Shown in pieces: positions 17,094 to 24,978 of a stretch of 64,000 nucleotides of DNA. The position numbers and the translations under genes were made by a program. The notes beneath the pieces were generated by a model. It worked only from the letters and a program-made list of their open reading frames with translations, had not been told where the DNA came from and searched no databases. This DNA is from Candidatus Heimdallarchaeota archaeon (GTDB taxonomy: Archaea; Asgardarchaeota; Heimdallarchaeia; Hodarchaeales; Hodarchaeaceae), in contig CP070695.1 in the NCBI GenBank assembly GCA_020353515.1, positions 3,708,277 through 3,772,276 on the forward strand, read 5' to 3'. The stretch's first letter is position 1, and every line of letters starts with the position of its first letter.

Positions 17094-18218
17094 TTGAAAT
17101 ATCAAGAGTGGCCAGTTATGATCCAGCAAATACCACAGAATCAATTAATGAACTTTTGGCATTATTTTAAGAACCATAAAATGAAGAACCCATTAGCACA
17201 GAATTTAGCTTGGTCGAAAGTGAAAGGATTTTCAGATAATTTAGATAATCCAGATATAGTGATGTTTCTGTTTAATCATTGGGCCTGTTATTTGGCTGGA
17301 AACAACGAATCAGAGAAGCTCAAAGAATTTTTAGCGAAAATTCCAGAGAAAGCAATTATCTATGTTCCCTCCCTAGAGTGGGAACCAAGACTCAAACCTT
17401 ATTGGACTTATTTTGGATATTTATCTCGCACAGAGCTCTCCGCACAGAACTTATCATTAGAGAAGATTCGACGACTATCAACTGCATTACCTGAAGGATT
17501 TCAGATTAAAAGGGTTGACTTAGAAGTAGCAAAACGAATTTTAAGTCAAAATTTAGCTGATCATTGGGTTAACGTAATTAACTATCTTGGAGGGCCCGAG
17601 AAATTTATTGAGGAAGGAGTAGGATTCTGTATTCAGGAAGGTGAGAAAGTTGTTTCTATAGTGATGGGATATAAGGCGTCTATGCCTATTACTCAAAGTA
17701 TTGAATTGGATATTGTAACTCACCCAGATTATCGTGGAAGAGGTTTCGCGACATTAGTAAGTGCTAAACTGATTGAGTATTTATTAAAAGAGGGAATTGA
17801 ACCACATTGGGATGCTGCAAACCCCCTATCTTCAAAATTAGCCACTAAGTTGGGATTTACAGATCCTGAACCATATAAATGTTATTATTGGCGGAATAAA
17901 CCATGGACCATTTCAGAACTTAAAGAAGCTTATGATTCACAATTTAAGAAAGGCTTGGAAAATTTTGAACTTCTCAAATCAGAGATGGGCTCATTTTCTG
18001 CGAAAGGACAGGAAAATGTAGTTAAATATTCCCTCTTGTCCCGCTTGAACAAAATTTATGAATCCATAAATGGAATTCTCTTGAATATCAATCGTTTTCT
18101 TGAATCTAGAATTGTAGCTGACTCTGATATACCTCAATTCAAAGAATATGCTAAGAAGATTAACCTACAACTCAACACTATAGATAAACTTAAACATGAA
18201 ATTCTAAGTCTAGATTGA
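17094..18218 (+). CDS. GNAT-family acetyltransferase with C-terminal helical extension
   Basis: 374 residues. About residues 110-265 match GNAT_acetyltr_2-type proteins: VxHPDYRGRGFATLVSAKL (about 203-222) is the acetyl-CoA-binding motif A (RGRGFA), followed by HWDAANPLSSKLATKLGF. The C-terminal 90 residues are helical with a possible coiled coil. The TTG at 17094 is taken as the start; the in-frame ATG at about 17118 is a good alternative. Last gene of the 15.1-18.2 kb cluster, 12 bases after the Ras-like protein. Substrate unknown. Confidence 0.8.
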   Translation: MKYQEWPVMIQQIPQNQLMNFWHYFKNHKMKNPLAQNLAWSKVKGFSDNLDNPDIVMFLFNHWACYLAGNNESEKLKEFLAKIPEKAIIYVPSLEWEPRLKPYWTYFGYLSRTELSAQNLSLEKIRRLSTALPEGFQIKRVDLEVAKRILSQNLADHWVNVINYLGGPEKFIEEGVGFCIQEGEKVVSIVMGYKASMPITQSIELDIVTHPDYRGRGFATLVSAKLIEYLLKEGIEPHWDAANPLSSKLATKLGFTDPEPYKCYYWRNKPWTISELKEAYDSQFKKGLENFELLKSEMGSFSAKGQENVVKYSLLSRLNKIYESINGILLNINRFLESRIVADSDIPQFKEYAKKINLQLNTIDKLKHEILSLD

Positions 18219-18226
18219 AACCTATC

Positions 18227-19270
18227 TCACTTTCGAAATGTATTTTGTATTTCTTTACCATTTTCTATGATTAACTGGCAAAATTGTACGACAGAGTAAC
18301 AATCATCAATACAGGCCATCTCAATCGGAGTGTGATTATTTTTAGTAGCCGTAAGAACGGGGATAGTTGGTATACCAGCGCCAATCACTCGTACAGGCCC
18401 TGCATCGGTACCTCCGATATTCCAAACCTCTGTTTGAATAGGAACTTTGTTATTTCTAGCTAATTCCAACAGGTAATCACGAACATGGGTGGATAATAGG
18501 GAAGATCTATCTGATAAAGTAATCACTGGTCCTTGACCCATGGCGACTGGGTGTTCGTCATAAGTTATATCCAAAATAAGAGCCATATCTGGTTGAATTT
18601 TCTGAGCTGCCGTTTTCGCTCCACGAGCACCAGCTTCTTCTTCAACTGTTGTTACTAAAAAGACATCATCTAACGGAGGATTCTCCTTCAGATGTTTTGC
18701 TAGGAGAATCAACTCAAAAACTCCTATTCTATTGTCTAATCGGGGAGAACATAATATTCTCTGTGAGGGATCGCCAACAAGAAAAGGATCAATGGAAAAA
18801 TGAACTGGATCTCCGGCTTGAATCCCTAATTTTGTTACCTCTTTTGAGGAACCAGTCCCAACATCTATTTTAAAAGTTAATTTATTTTTATCTTCCTGTT
18901 TAGCATGCATTAAGCCTTTGATATATCTATTTTTGCTTGAGATAACCACGGGCTGGAGGTGACATGCTTGAACGTCTTGATATCCAAAATTGAGACATTT
19001 TATTTGTCCATTTGCGATGCTATGTACTATAAATCCACAAGTATCCATATGGGCTCCAATAAACCATTTAAGCTTCTGGTCACCCTTACCTTGAATTTTA
19101 CAAATCACGGAACCTAGATTATCTCGAGAAATTTCACCATATTTCGCGAGTTCTTTCGTTAGAAATGTTCGAATAGGTGTTTCAAAACCTGATTGTCCTG
19201 GAATTGTAAGACAATTTATCAAAGTCTCATCAATCTGATTATTCAACACAAACACCAATAATTTAACCAT
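18227..19270 (-). CDS. M42 family metallopeptidase (glutamyl aminopeptidase/FrvX-like)
   Basis: 347 residues, normal for the family. Metal and catalytic residues can be read in order: GAHMD (about 73-77), PRLDNR (Asp, about 176), TVEEEAGARGA (two Glu, about 209-218), ILDITYDEHP (Asp, about 233) and the C-terminal NNHTPIE (His, about 321), as in dodecameric TET-type aminopeptidases. A cytosolic dizinc or dicobalt aminopeptidase trimming peptides. Convergent with the acetyltransferase gene, 8 bases apart; monocistronic. Confidence 0.92.
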   Translation of the reverse strand: MVKLLVFVLNNQIDETLINCLTIPGQSGFETPIRTFLTKELAKYGEISRDNLGSVICKIQGKGDQKLKWFIGAHMDTCGFIVHSIANGQIKCLNFGYQDVQACHLQPVVISSKNRYIKGLMHAKQEDKNKLTFKIDVGTGSSKEVTKLGIQAGDPVHFSIDPFLVGDPSQRILCSPRLDNRIGVFELILLAKHLKENPPLDDVFLVTTVEEEAGARGAKTAAQKIQPDMALILDITYDEHPVAMGQGPVITLSDRSSLLSTHVRDYLLELARNNKVPIQTEVWNIGGTDAGPVRVIGAGIPTIPVLTATKNNHTPIEMACIDDCYSVVQFCQLIIENGKEIQNTFRK

Positions 19271-19445
19271 AAATTAATTTTTGATAGACTTCTTCATGTG
19301 GAATAGGAACTTTTTGGAATAGGCTTAGAAATGATATTATGACAAAGATACCTGTAATAATTAATATCTTAAAATTCAGTTTTCATGACTTCCTACCTTA
19401 GAAATAAAGATAGCTTCTTAACTTTGAATTGTGATTACTCAGTAG

Positions 19446-20765
19446 GTGATAAACGTGGTTCAGTTTACAAGTATTCAACTTGCAAAAAAGCTGTGTTTTT
19501 GTGCTTTAATTGGTGTGCTTCTCTTATTTAGCACAATTAATATTATCAAATCTTATCCTGGAAGGATTCCTTATTCAGTTCAACAAGAAGGGCCTGAAGA
19601 GGGTGTAGCAAACACAAATGTGAATGTGACACTTAATAGTGACGAAACCACATATCAACGTAACACATTTCTACCAAAAGCGGAAGATATTGGTATCGAA
19701 ATTCTTCACTATTCTGCTATAGCAAAATTAACAACTCATGGGGATCTTTACTTTGAGATTATTGCTGAATTCTCAACTGATAATGATACATCGTGGCAGA
19801 GTAATTATACGGACTTTAAAAATTCTCCAGAAGTAAGGCATTTCCGAGATTTATATGCTCTCCAGGATATTGTTCCAGTAAATATCTCACTCCTTGAAAA
19901 TACTACCAGTTCATTTTCAACTTGGGAAGAGCCTGAGCATCCAGAGTTTGGTCGTCTTTTTGGGATCGAGCAAAGAGTTGTTCTTCGGCAGACAACAGTT
20001 TTTCTTTTGTCACTCCCAGAACCTTTCCAATTTGATCGTAATAAACTTGAATTGTCTCAGCTGTCAGATTTCCATTTTGAATCGGTATATCATTATGATA
20101 AAGAACGTGATGAGCGTGAAATATTCGAATTAGTCCGAATAAAGGCTCCTGGTTCTGTTCTAGAATACCTACCTGCCGTTAAAGGATATTCTGGTATTAT
20201 TTACATGACAGGTTGGGAACCAGAAGCGGTACCGAGATTTCAACGTCAATTTGCTGATGCTCGCCAGCATATTACTTTAAAAATCAAGCTCCCTATTCAA
20301 CAGGATGTTGATTTCTCATTTGACTCACAGTACACAAAAAATCCTCTAACAACAAAGAATGGGAATATCGTGACTTTTGAATTTCCTCCTGATGGAAAAA
20401 TTCCTTATTATGTTAAGATCGACTCTCAAATTCCCTTCCTCGAACAGTTCACTATTACTGACTATGTGGGAATGGCTTTTGGTGCGTTGGCTGCATTAGT
20501 AACATCTGTAAAAGGAATCCCTTATTTTTGGAACCGAAGATCCTATAATAAGTATATCAAAGGACTACGTTCTGCAGTCGACAAAGGTAATATGTCAGAG
20601 TTCAAATTACTCCAAGAGAAAGCAGTGGACAAATATGTTGGTGGTAAATTTTCTACAAACCAATTCGAAGAAGTCCGAAAAGAAATTCAAATGCTAAAAC
20701 GATTAAAAGAAACAACCCCCAAAGAAGAAACTAAATCTCCCTTGGAAGAGCTTCTAGGAACGTGA
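19446..20765 (+). CDS. Membrane-anchored surface protein with cytoplasmic C-terminal region
   Basis: 439 residues from a GTG (a second in-frame GTG follows three codons later). N-terminal signal/anchor helix (about 12-35), a large extracellular beta-rich region with NxT/S sites, a membrane helix at about 335-358 (DYVGMAFGALAALVTSVKGIPYFW), and a charged helical cytoplasmic tail of about 80 residues. No family recognised. Faces the ABC exporter pair tail to tail; a T9 tract lies between. Confidence 0.7.
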   Translation: MINVVQFTSIQLAKKLCFCALIGVLLLFSTINIIKSYPGRIPYSVQQEGPEEGVANTNVNVTLNSDETTYQRNTFLPKAEDIGIEILHYSAIAKLTTHGDLYFEIIAEFSTDNDTSWQSNYTDFKNSPEVRHFRDLYALQDIVPVNISLLENTTSSFSTWEEPEHPEFGRLFGIEQRVVLRQTTVFLLSLPEPFQFDRNKLELSQLSDFHFESVYHYDKERDEREIFELVRIKAPGSVLEYLPAVKGYSGIIYMTGWEPEAVPRFQRQFADARQHITLKIKLPIQQDVDFSFDSQYTKNPLTTKNGNIVTFEFPPDGKIPYYVKIDSQIPFLEQFTITDYVGMAFGALAALVTSVKGIPYFWNRRSYNKYIKGLRSAVDKGNMSEFKLLQEKAVDKYVGGKFSTNQFEEVRKEIQMLKRLKETTPKEETKSPLEELLGT

Positions 20766-20775
20766 CCCTATACTC

Positions 20776-20784
20776 TTTTTTTTT
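20776..20784 (+). terminator. Oligo-T terminator candidate after the surface protein gene
   Basis: A run of nine T just after the stop at 20765 and before the convergent ABC exporter stop. Oligo-T tracts on the coding strand are sufficient for intrinsic termination by archaeal RNA polymerase. No stem is needed or seen. Confidence 0.4.
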
Positions 20785-22639
20785 ATGGTGGAGGAGCTGT
20801 ACTAACAGCTGCTTGTTGGGGTATCTCCCCAAGAGCATATGCCACCTCTTGATGTTTGAAATAGGTGTTGTACAAGGTTGCATATTCCCCGCCTTGAGCT
20901 AATAACCCATCATGTGTTCCTTCCTCAATAATTTTCCCCTGATCTAGAACAATGATCCGATCTGCGTTTTTAACGGTACTCAACCTATGAGCAATAACAA
21001 TGGAGGTTCGCCCTTTCATCAGCTCCTCTAATGATTCTTGAATCATTGATTCTGTATAAGCATCAACAGAGGAAGTTGCCTCATCCAAAATGAGAATTCT
21101 TGGATCTGCGAGAAGAGCACGTGCGAAACTGACAAGTTGTCTTTGTCCAGTGCTTAATAAGCAACCACCTTCACCCACTTGGGTTTGTAGCCCGTCTTTC
21201 AGATATTCTAGAATCTCATTAACCCTTGAAATCTTTAGAGCTCGTTGCAAGTCTTCCTCACTGGCATCTTTACGGCCATATGTTATATTTTCGAGAATTG
21301 TGCCATTGAAGAGAAAAGGAGTCTGCAAAACAATACCGAGATGCTTACGGTAGGATTTTAATTTAATGTCTCGAATATGAAGGTCGTCAACAAGGATTTT
21401 TCCTTCTTGAAACTCGTAAAATCGCGCAAGTAATGAAATTATTGAAGTTTTACCAGCACCAGTATGACCGACTATTGCTAATTTTTCTCCTGGGGGGATT
21501 GTTAAAGAAAAGTCTCTCAATACTGGCGCATCAGCAACATATTCAAAGTCCACATTTTGAAACTCTATTTTTCCCTCTATTTGATCTACCTCAATATCAC
21601 CTAAATCTTTTACATCTGGTTCCGAATCAAGAACCTGAAGTATGCGTTCATATCCTGCAAATCCAGCTTGTAGCTGTGAATAAAAGTTTACTAACTGAGT
21701 GATAGGGAAGAAAAATCTCGTTAAGTAAGTTAAGAACACATATAAGATTCCTGCCGTTATAAAACCTAGATTCGATATAGCTGCTTGCCCTCCAATCGCT
21801 AGAATAGCCACTGTACCAATAGCTGATAATAAATCCACAAAAGGAAAGAACATTCCCATAGAACAACTTCTTCTAAAACCTGCAACAAAATGTCGCCTGT
21901 TAATGTCCTTAAACTCTCCTAAAATCTCAGTTTCTACTCCAAATGACTTACTAACCTGAATACCATTTACAGATTCAGCCATAGCAGAGTTTACTGCAGC
22001 GTGAGCCCTACGGAAGCTCATACTAGTTATTCTCGCGACTCTACGAAACAAATAACTCATGATCAATAGAATTGGAATAACCAATGCAGACATTAGTGCC
22101 AATGGTAAGTTGATAAATGCTAGCACAATAAAAATCAGAATCAAGATAAGAAATTGTCCTGCAATAGTCATCACAATGGAAATGGCTACCCCATAATCTG
22201 ATGCATCACTTGAAACACGTGAATTTAATCGGCCACTCCGATGCTGATCAAAGAACTTCATATCTTGCTTTTGAAGAGCAGCAAAAATATCCGCCCTTAG
22301 ATTGACCATAAAATCAGGTACAAACTTTGCAGATTGAATATTAATGATATAATCAGCTACCCATGAAAATATAAACAATAAAAGGTAGCTAACACCACCA
22401 CTTAATAAGACCAAGAACATTAAATCAGTGATATGAGGATTTTGAAGTGTATCGATCATATTTGCAAAAATCAAAGGAGTCAGTAAGCCCGTGACAGTCA
22501 CAATAACCATAGTAATAGTAGAAATAATCACTGGTCGCTTAAATGGCGCAACTCTCTCAATGCTTCGTCGTATTAATTCTCTATCTGAATATTTTCTTTC
22601 CTGATCCCTCCGATCTATCCCTTCAAAAATCCAACCCAT
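20783..22639 (-). CDS. Heterodimeric ABC exporter, subunit B (ATP-binding/permease fusion)
   Basis: 618 residues: six membrane helices in the first 320, then an ATPase domain. Walker A GHTGAGKTS at about 390-398, signature LSTGQ (not LSGGQ) at about 495, Walker B LILDEATSSVD with the catalytic Glu kept, and switch His in IVIAHRLSTVKNAD. The altered signature pairs with the altered Walker B of the neighbouring subunit, as in heterodimeric exporters such as TM287/288, LmrCD and BmrCD, which carry one degenerate ATP site. Its start abuts the stop of the upstream subunit. Likely lipid or drug export. Confidence 0.93.
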   Translation of the reverse strand: MGWIFEGIDRRDQERKYSDRELIRRSIERVAPFKRPVIISTITMVIVTVTGLLTPLIFANMIDTLQNPHITDLMFLVLLSGGVSYLLLFIFSWVADYIINIQSAKFVPDFMVNLRADIFAALQKQDMKFFDQHRSGRLNSRVSSDASDYGVAISIVMTIAGQFLILILIFIVLAFINLPLALMSALVIPILLIMSYLFRRVARITSMSFRRAHAAVNSAMAESVNGIQVSKSFGVETEILGEFKDINRRHFVAGFRRSCSMGMFFPFVDLLSAIGTVAILAIGGQAAISNLGFITAGILYVFLTYLTRFFFPITQLVNFYSQLQAGFAGYERILQVLDSEPDVKDLGDIEVDQIEGKIEFQNVDFEYVADAPVLRDFSLTIPPGEKLAIVGHTGAGKTSIISLLARFYEFQEGKILVDDLHIRDIKLKSYRKHLGIVLQTPFLFNGTILENITYGRKDASEEDLQRALKISRVNEILEYLKDGLQTQVGEGGCLLSTGQRQLVSFARALLADPRILILDEATSSVDAYTESMIQESLEELMKGRTSIVIAHRLSTVKNADRIIVLDQGKIIEEGTHDGLLAQGGEYATLYNTYFKHQEVAYALGEIPQQAAVSTAPPP

Positions 22640-24472
22640 CTAGGAACCTCCAAATGCGGGTAATGCTGGTTGACTCACTTCTAAGGGAGGAAGTTCAACA
22701 TTTTTGCCGAAAATCCGACGATAATCTGGTGATGTGAGAATTAAGTTGGAATGATGCCCTTTAGCAACAATCTTCCCGCCTTTAATGACAATAATGCAAT
22801 CAGCTTGTCGGATTGTAGATAATCTGTGTGTAATAACAAAGGTTGTTCTGCCTAGTATTACGGAATTTATTGCTTTTACTATCCTTTCTTCAGTCTTCGA
22901 GTCTACAGAACTCGTTGAATCATCAAAAATTAAGATACTAGGATTTGTAAGAAAGGTTCTAGCTAAAGCGATTCTCTGTCTCTGGCCCCCAGATAGTTGG
23001 CTCCCCCCCTCTCCTACATAAGTATCGTAATCCTTTGGTAATTTCATGATAAAGTCATGAGCTTGGGCTAGTCGAGCAGCTTTCTCAATATCTTCCTGAC
23101 TTGCGTCTCGCGCACCAAATACGATATTTTCCTTAATTGATCGTGGAAAGAGATAGATGTCTTGTTCTATTCGTCCAAAACTCTTTCGTAATGATTCTAA
23201 AGAGTATTCTTTGATATTGACCCCATCTATCGTTATTTCTCCGTCGTAATCATAAAGTCTGAGTAATAGGTTTGTTAAAGAAGATTTTCCTGATCCAGTA
23301 GGACCAACAATGGCAACTGTTTGCCCTGGTGCTACAGCAAAGCTGATATTATCCAAAACGGGCTTCTTTGATGTAGGATACTTGAATGATACATTCTTGA
23401 ACCTGATAACACCTGTAATATGGGAGGGAAACTCTTTTTCTCCCTTACCATTCTCCTCGCTTTCCTCTCGAACTTCCATCGCATGAATTCTACGTGCCCC
23501 TGCCATTCCACCATTGAAAAGTCGGATGGCAAAACCTATAACGTATGTAGGAACTAATAAACTGATTAACAAACCATTAAAAGCAATGAGACCTCCGATT
23601 GTTAGCTTTCCGAGTACTACTAAGTACGATCCTGCTAACACAGAGAACCCAATGGCCGCAAATAAGATAAGAGTGGGAAAATAGCGAGCTTGAAGTATTT
23701 GTTGACGGTACCAAGCTCGTTTAAAGTCAAGAACATATTTCATAAACTTCTGACGTTCATAAGATTCCTCTGCGAATGCTCGAACAACTTCAGCTCCAGT
23801 TATGTTATCCTGAACTGCAGTGGCGATGGCACTCCATTTCCTCATAAAAGTTGCACTAATAGGCCCCATTTTACGATTAAAGGTGAAAACCGCCCATAGA
23901 TATACGATTAGAAATGGAATTGATATGATTAACAGTTCAGGTGAGTTTAATACCCCTAATACTAAGATAGCAGAGAGTAATATCGAGATAAATACGTCAG
24001 ATATCATCGAAATACCAGGACTAATTAAACCGCCGACTTGTCCCATATCGTTTGTGGCAAGAGCCATTAATTCTCCAGTTCTAACTGAATCATGAAATTT
24101 AAGAGGTTTGTTCTGCATCAAATGAAAGAATTCCTCTCGAATTCGACGTTGGGCACTCCAAGCAAGCCAATCATTAGTAAGGGTTGTCACAACTCCAATA
24201 ACAAAACGAAAGATTCCTAGGAATATTAGAAAAAGGACAAAATCGTTTAATAGAGATAGTTGTGCTTCAGAGGACAACACATCCCCTTTGTCAATAATTG
24301 CAAGATCGATAGCTTGCCCTAAAATAATAGGAATCAGTAATCGACTGAAAATTCCAATCGCTGTTCCTACGATTACACCGATAATGATCAGAGGATTGTG
24401 CGTCAAATGACCCAGTAACCAGCGAGTAAATGATTTTTTAAATTTTTGGGGAGAACTCATACTTTTCGACAC
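22640..24472 (-). CDS. Heterodimeric ABC exporter, subunit A with degenerate Walker B
   Basis: 610 residues: six membrane helices and an ATPase domain. Walker A GPTGSGKSS at about 388-396, canonical signature LSGGQ at about 490, Walker B LIFDDSTSSVD at about 510 where Asp replaces the catalytic Glu, and switch His in FVITHRLSTIRQAD. The Asp marks the degenerate ATP site of an asymmetric heterodimer with the next gene. First gene of a two-gene minus operon preceded by 506 non-coding bases. Confidence 0.93.
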   Translation of the reverse strand: MSKSMSSPQKFKKSFTRWLLGHLTHNPLIIIGVIVGTAIGIFSRLLIPIILGQAIDLAIIDKGDVLSSEAQLSLLNDFVLFLIFLGIFRFVIGVVTTLTNDWLAWSAQRRIREEFFHLMQNKPLKFHDSVRTGELMALATNDMGQVGGLISPGISMISDVFISILLSAILVLGVLNSPELLIISIPFLIVYLWAVFTFNRKMGPISATFMRKWSAIATAVQDNITGAEVVRAFAEESYERQKFMKYVLDFKRAWYRQQILQARYFPTLILFAAIGFSVLAGSYLVVLGKLTIGGLIAFNGLLISLLVPTYVIGFAIRLFNGGMAGARRIHAMEVREESEENGKGEKEFPSHITGVIRFKNVSFKYPTSKKPVLDNISFAVAPGQTVAIVGPTGSGKSSLTNLLLRLYDYDGEITIDGVNIKEYSLESLRKSFGRIEQDIYLFPRSIKENIVFGARDASQEDIEKAARLAQAHDFIMKLPKDYDTYVGEGGSQLSGGQRQRIALARTFLTNPSILIFDDSTSSVDSKTEERIVKAINSVILGRTTFVITHRLSTIRQADCIIVIKGGKIVAKGHHSNLILTSPDYRRIFGKNVELPPLEVSQPALPAFGGS

Positions 24473-24586
24473 AATAAATATAGTGAGTTTGTGATTTAAA
24501 AGTAAAGAGTTTGTGGCAAAATGAGCTGAATGCTATAGAACATAATTTTTCAAATCTAGAGAGATCAAAATAAAAAAAGGGGAGAA

Positions 24587-24614
24587 ATGGAAAAATTATT
24601 TCTTATTTTTCCAT
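24587..24614. repeat. Inverted repeat, 10-bp arms with 8-base loop
   Basis: ATGGAAAAAT at 24587-24596 and its exact reverse complement ATTTTTCCAT at 24605-24614, separated by TATTTCTT. It lies about 110 bases upstream of the ABC exporter start and could be an operator or an RNA hairpin. Confidence 0.5.
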
Positions 24615-24839
24615 AGATTTAAGTGTCGGTCTCCACAACTATACTATACTTTGAATTCAGTTAATCCTGGTAATATCACTGCTTGTAGGTAAAGAATGCC
24701 AATCGCAATAGATCATAAGTGAGTATTGATGAAATACCAAGAGGTTATTTAATTAGTCTATCTTATAAGGGATTTTTTCTTTGATTTTGGTGTAACTATG
24801 TTTTATAACCCCTGATGTTGAAGTTACTTATATCAAAGT

Positions 24840-24859
24840 AGGACTGAATTGTCAGTCCT
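24840..24859. repeat. Inverted repeat, 8-bp arms with 4-base loop
   Basis: AGGACTGA at 24840-24847 and TCAGTCCT at 24852-24859 around ATTG, a compact perfect hairpin or operator-like palindrome about 120 bases upstream of uvrA. A shorter echo, AGGA-CTA-TCCT, sits just before the uvrA start at about 24965-24975. Confidence 0.5.
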
Positions 24860-24938
24860 TCAAAGGAACATAGGAAAAGGAAAGACTAGTTTAGTGGGCA
24901 GTAGGCCTTTTTTCTTTCTATAATACTTTACCAGCTTC

Positions 24939-24950
24939 TGTATATTTATA
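24939..24950 (+). promoter_or_regulatory. TATA-like box for uvrA
   Basis: TGTATATTTATA lies about 30-40 bases before the ATG at 24979, which would place transcription start within about 10 bases of the start codon, as for leaderless or near-leaderless archaeal mRNAs. No strong ribosome site is seen before the ATG, which agrees. Confidence 0.4.
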
Positions 24951-24978
24951 ACCTCACAGTGAGTAGGACTATCCTGTC

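Larger units (their letters stand above)
24473..24978. other. Intergenic region between the ABC exporter and uvrA
   Basis: 506 bases without a convincing gene. It holds divergent promoters and two perfect inverted repeats (24587-24614 and 24840-24859, listed separately). No tRNA-like cloverleaf or clear C/D-box RNA was found. The length is unusual for this dense genome and leaves room for a small RNA. Confidence 0.5.

Noticed and set aside
24700..24790. C/D-box-like sequence (TTGATGA) upstream of uvrA
   Set aside because: No matching D, C' and D' boxes at workable spacing; the match is weak in AT-rich DNA.
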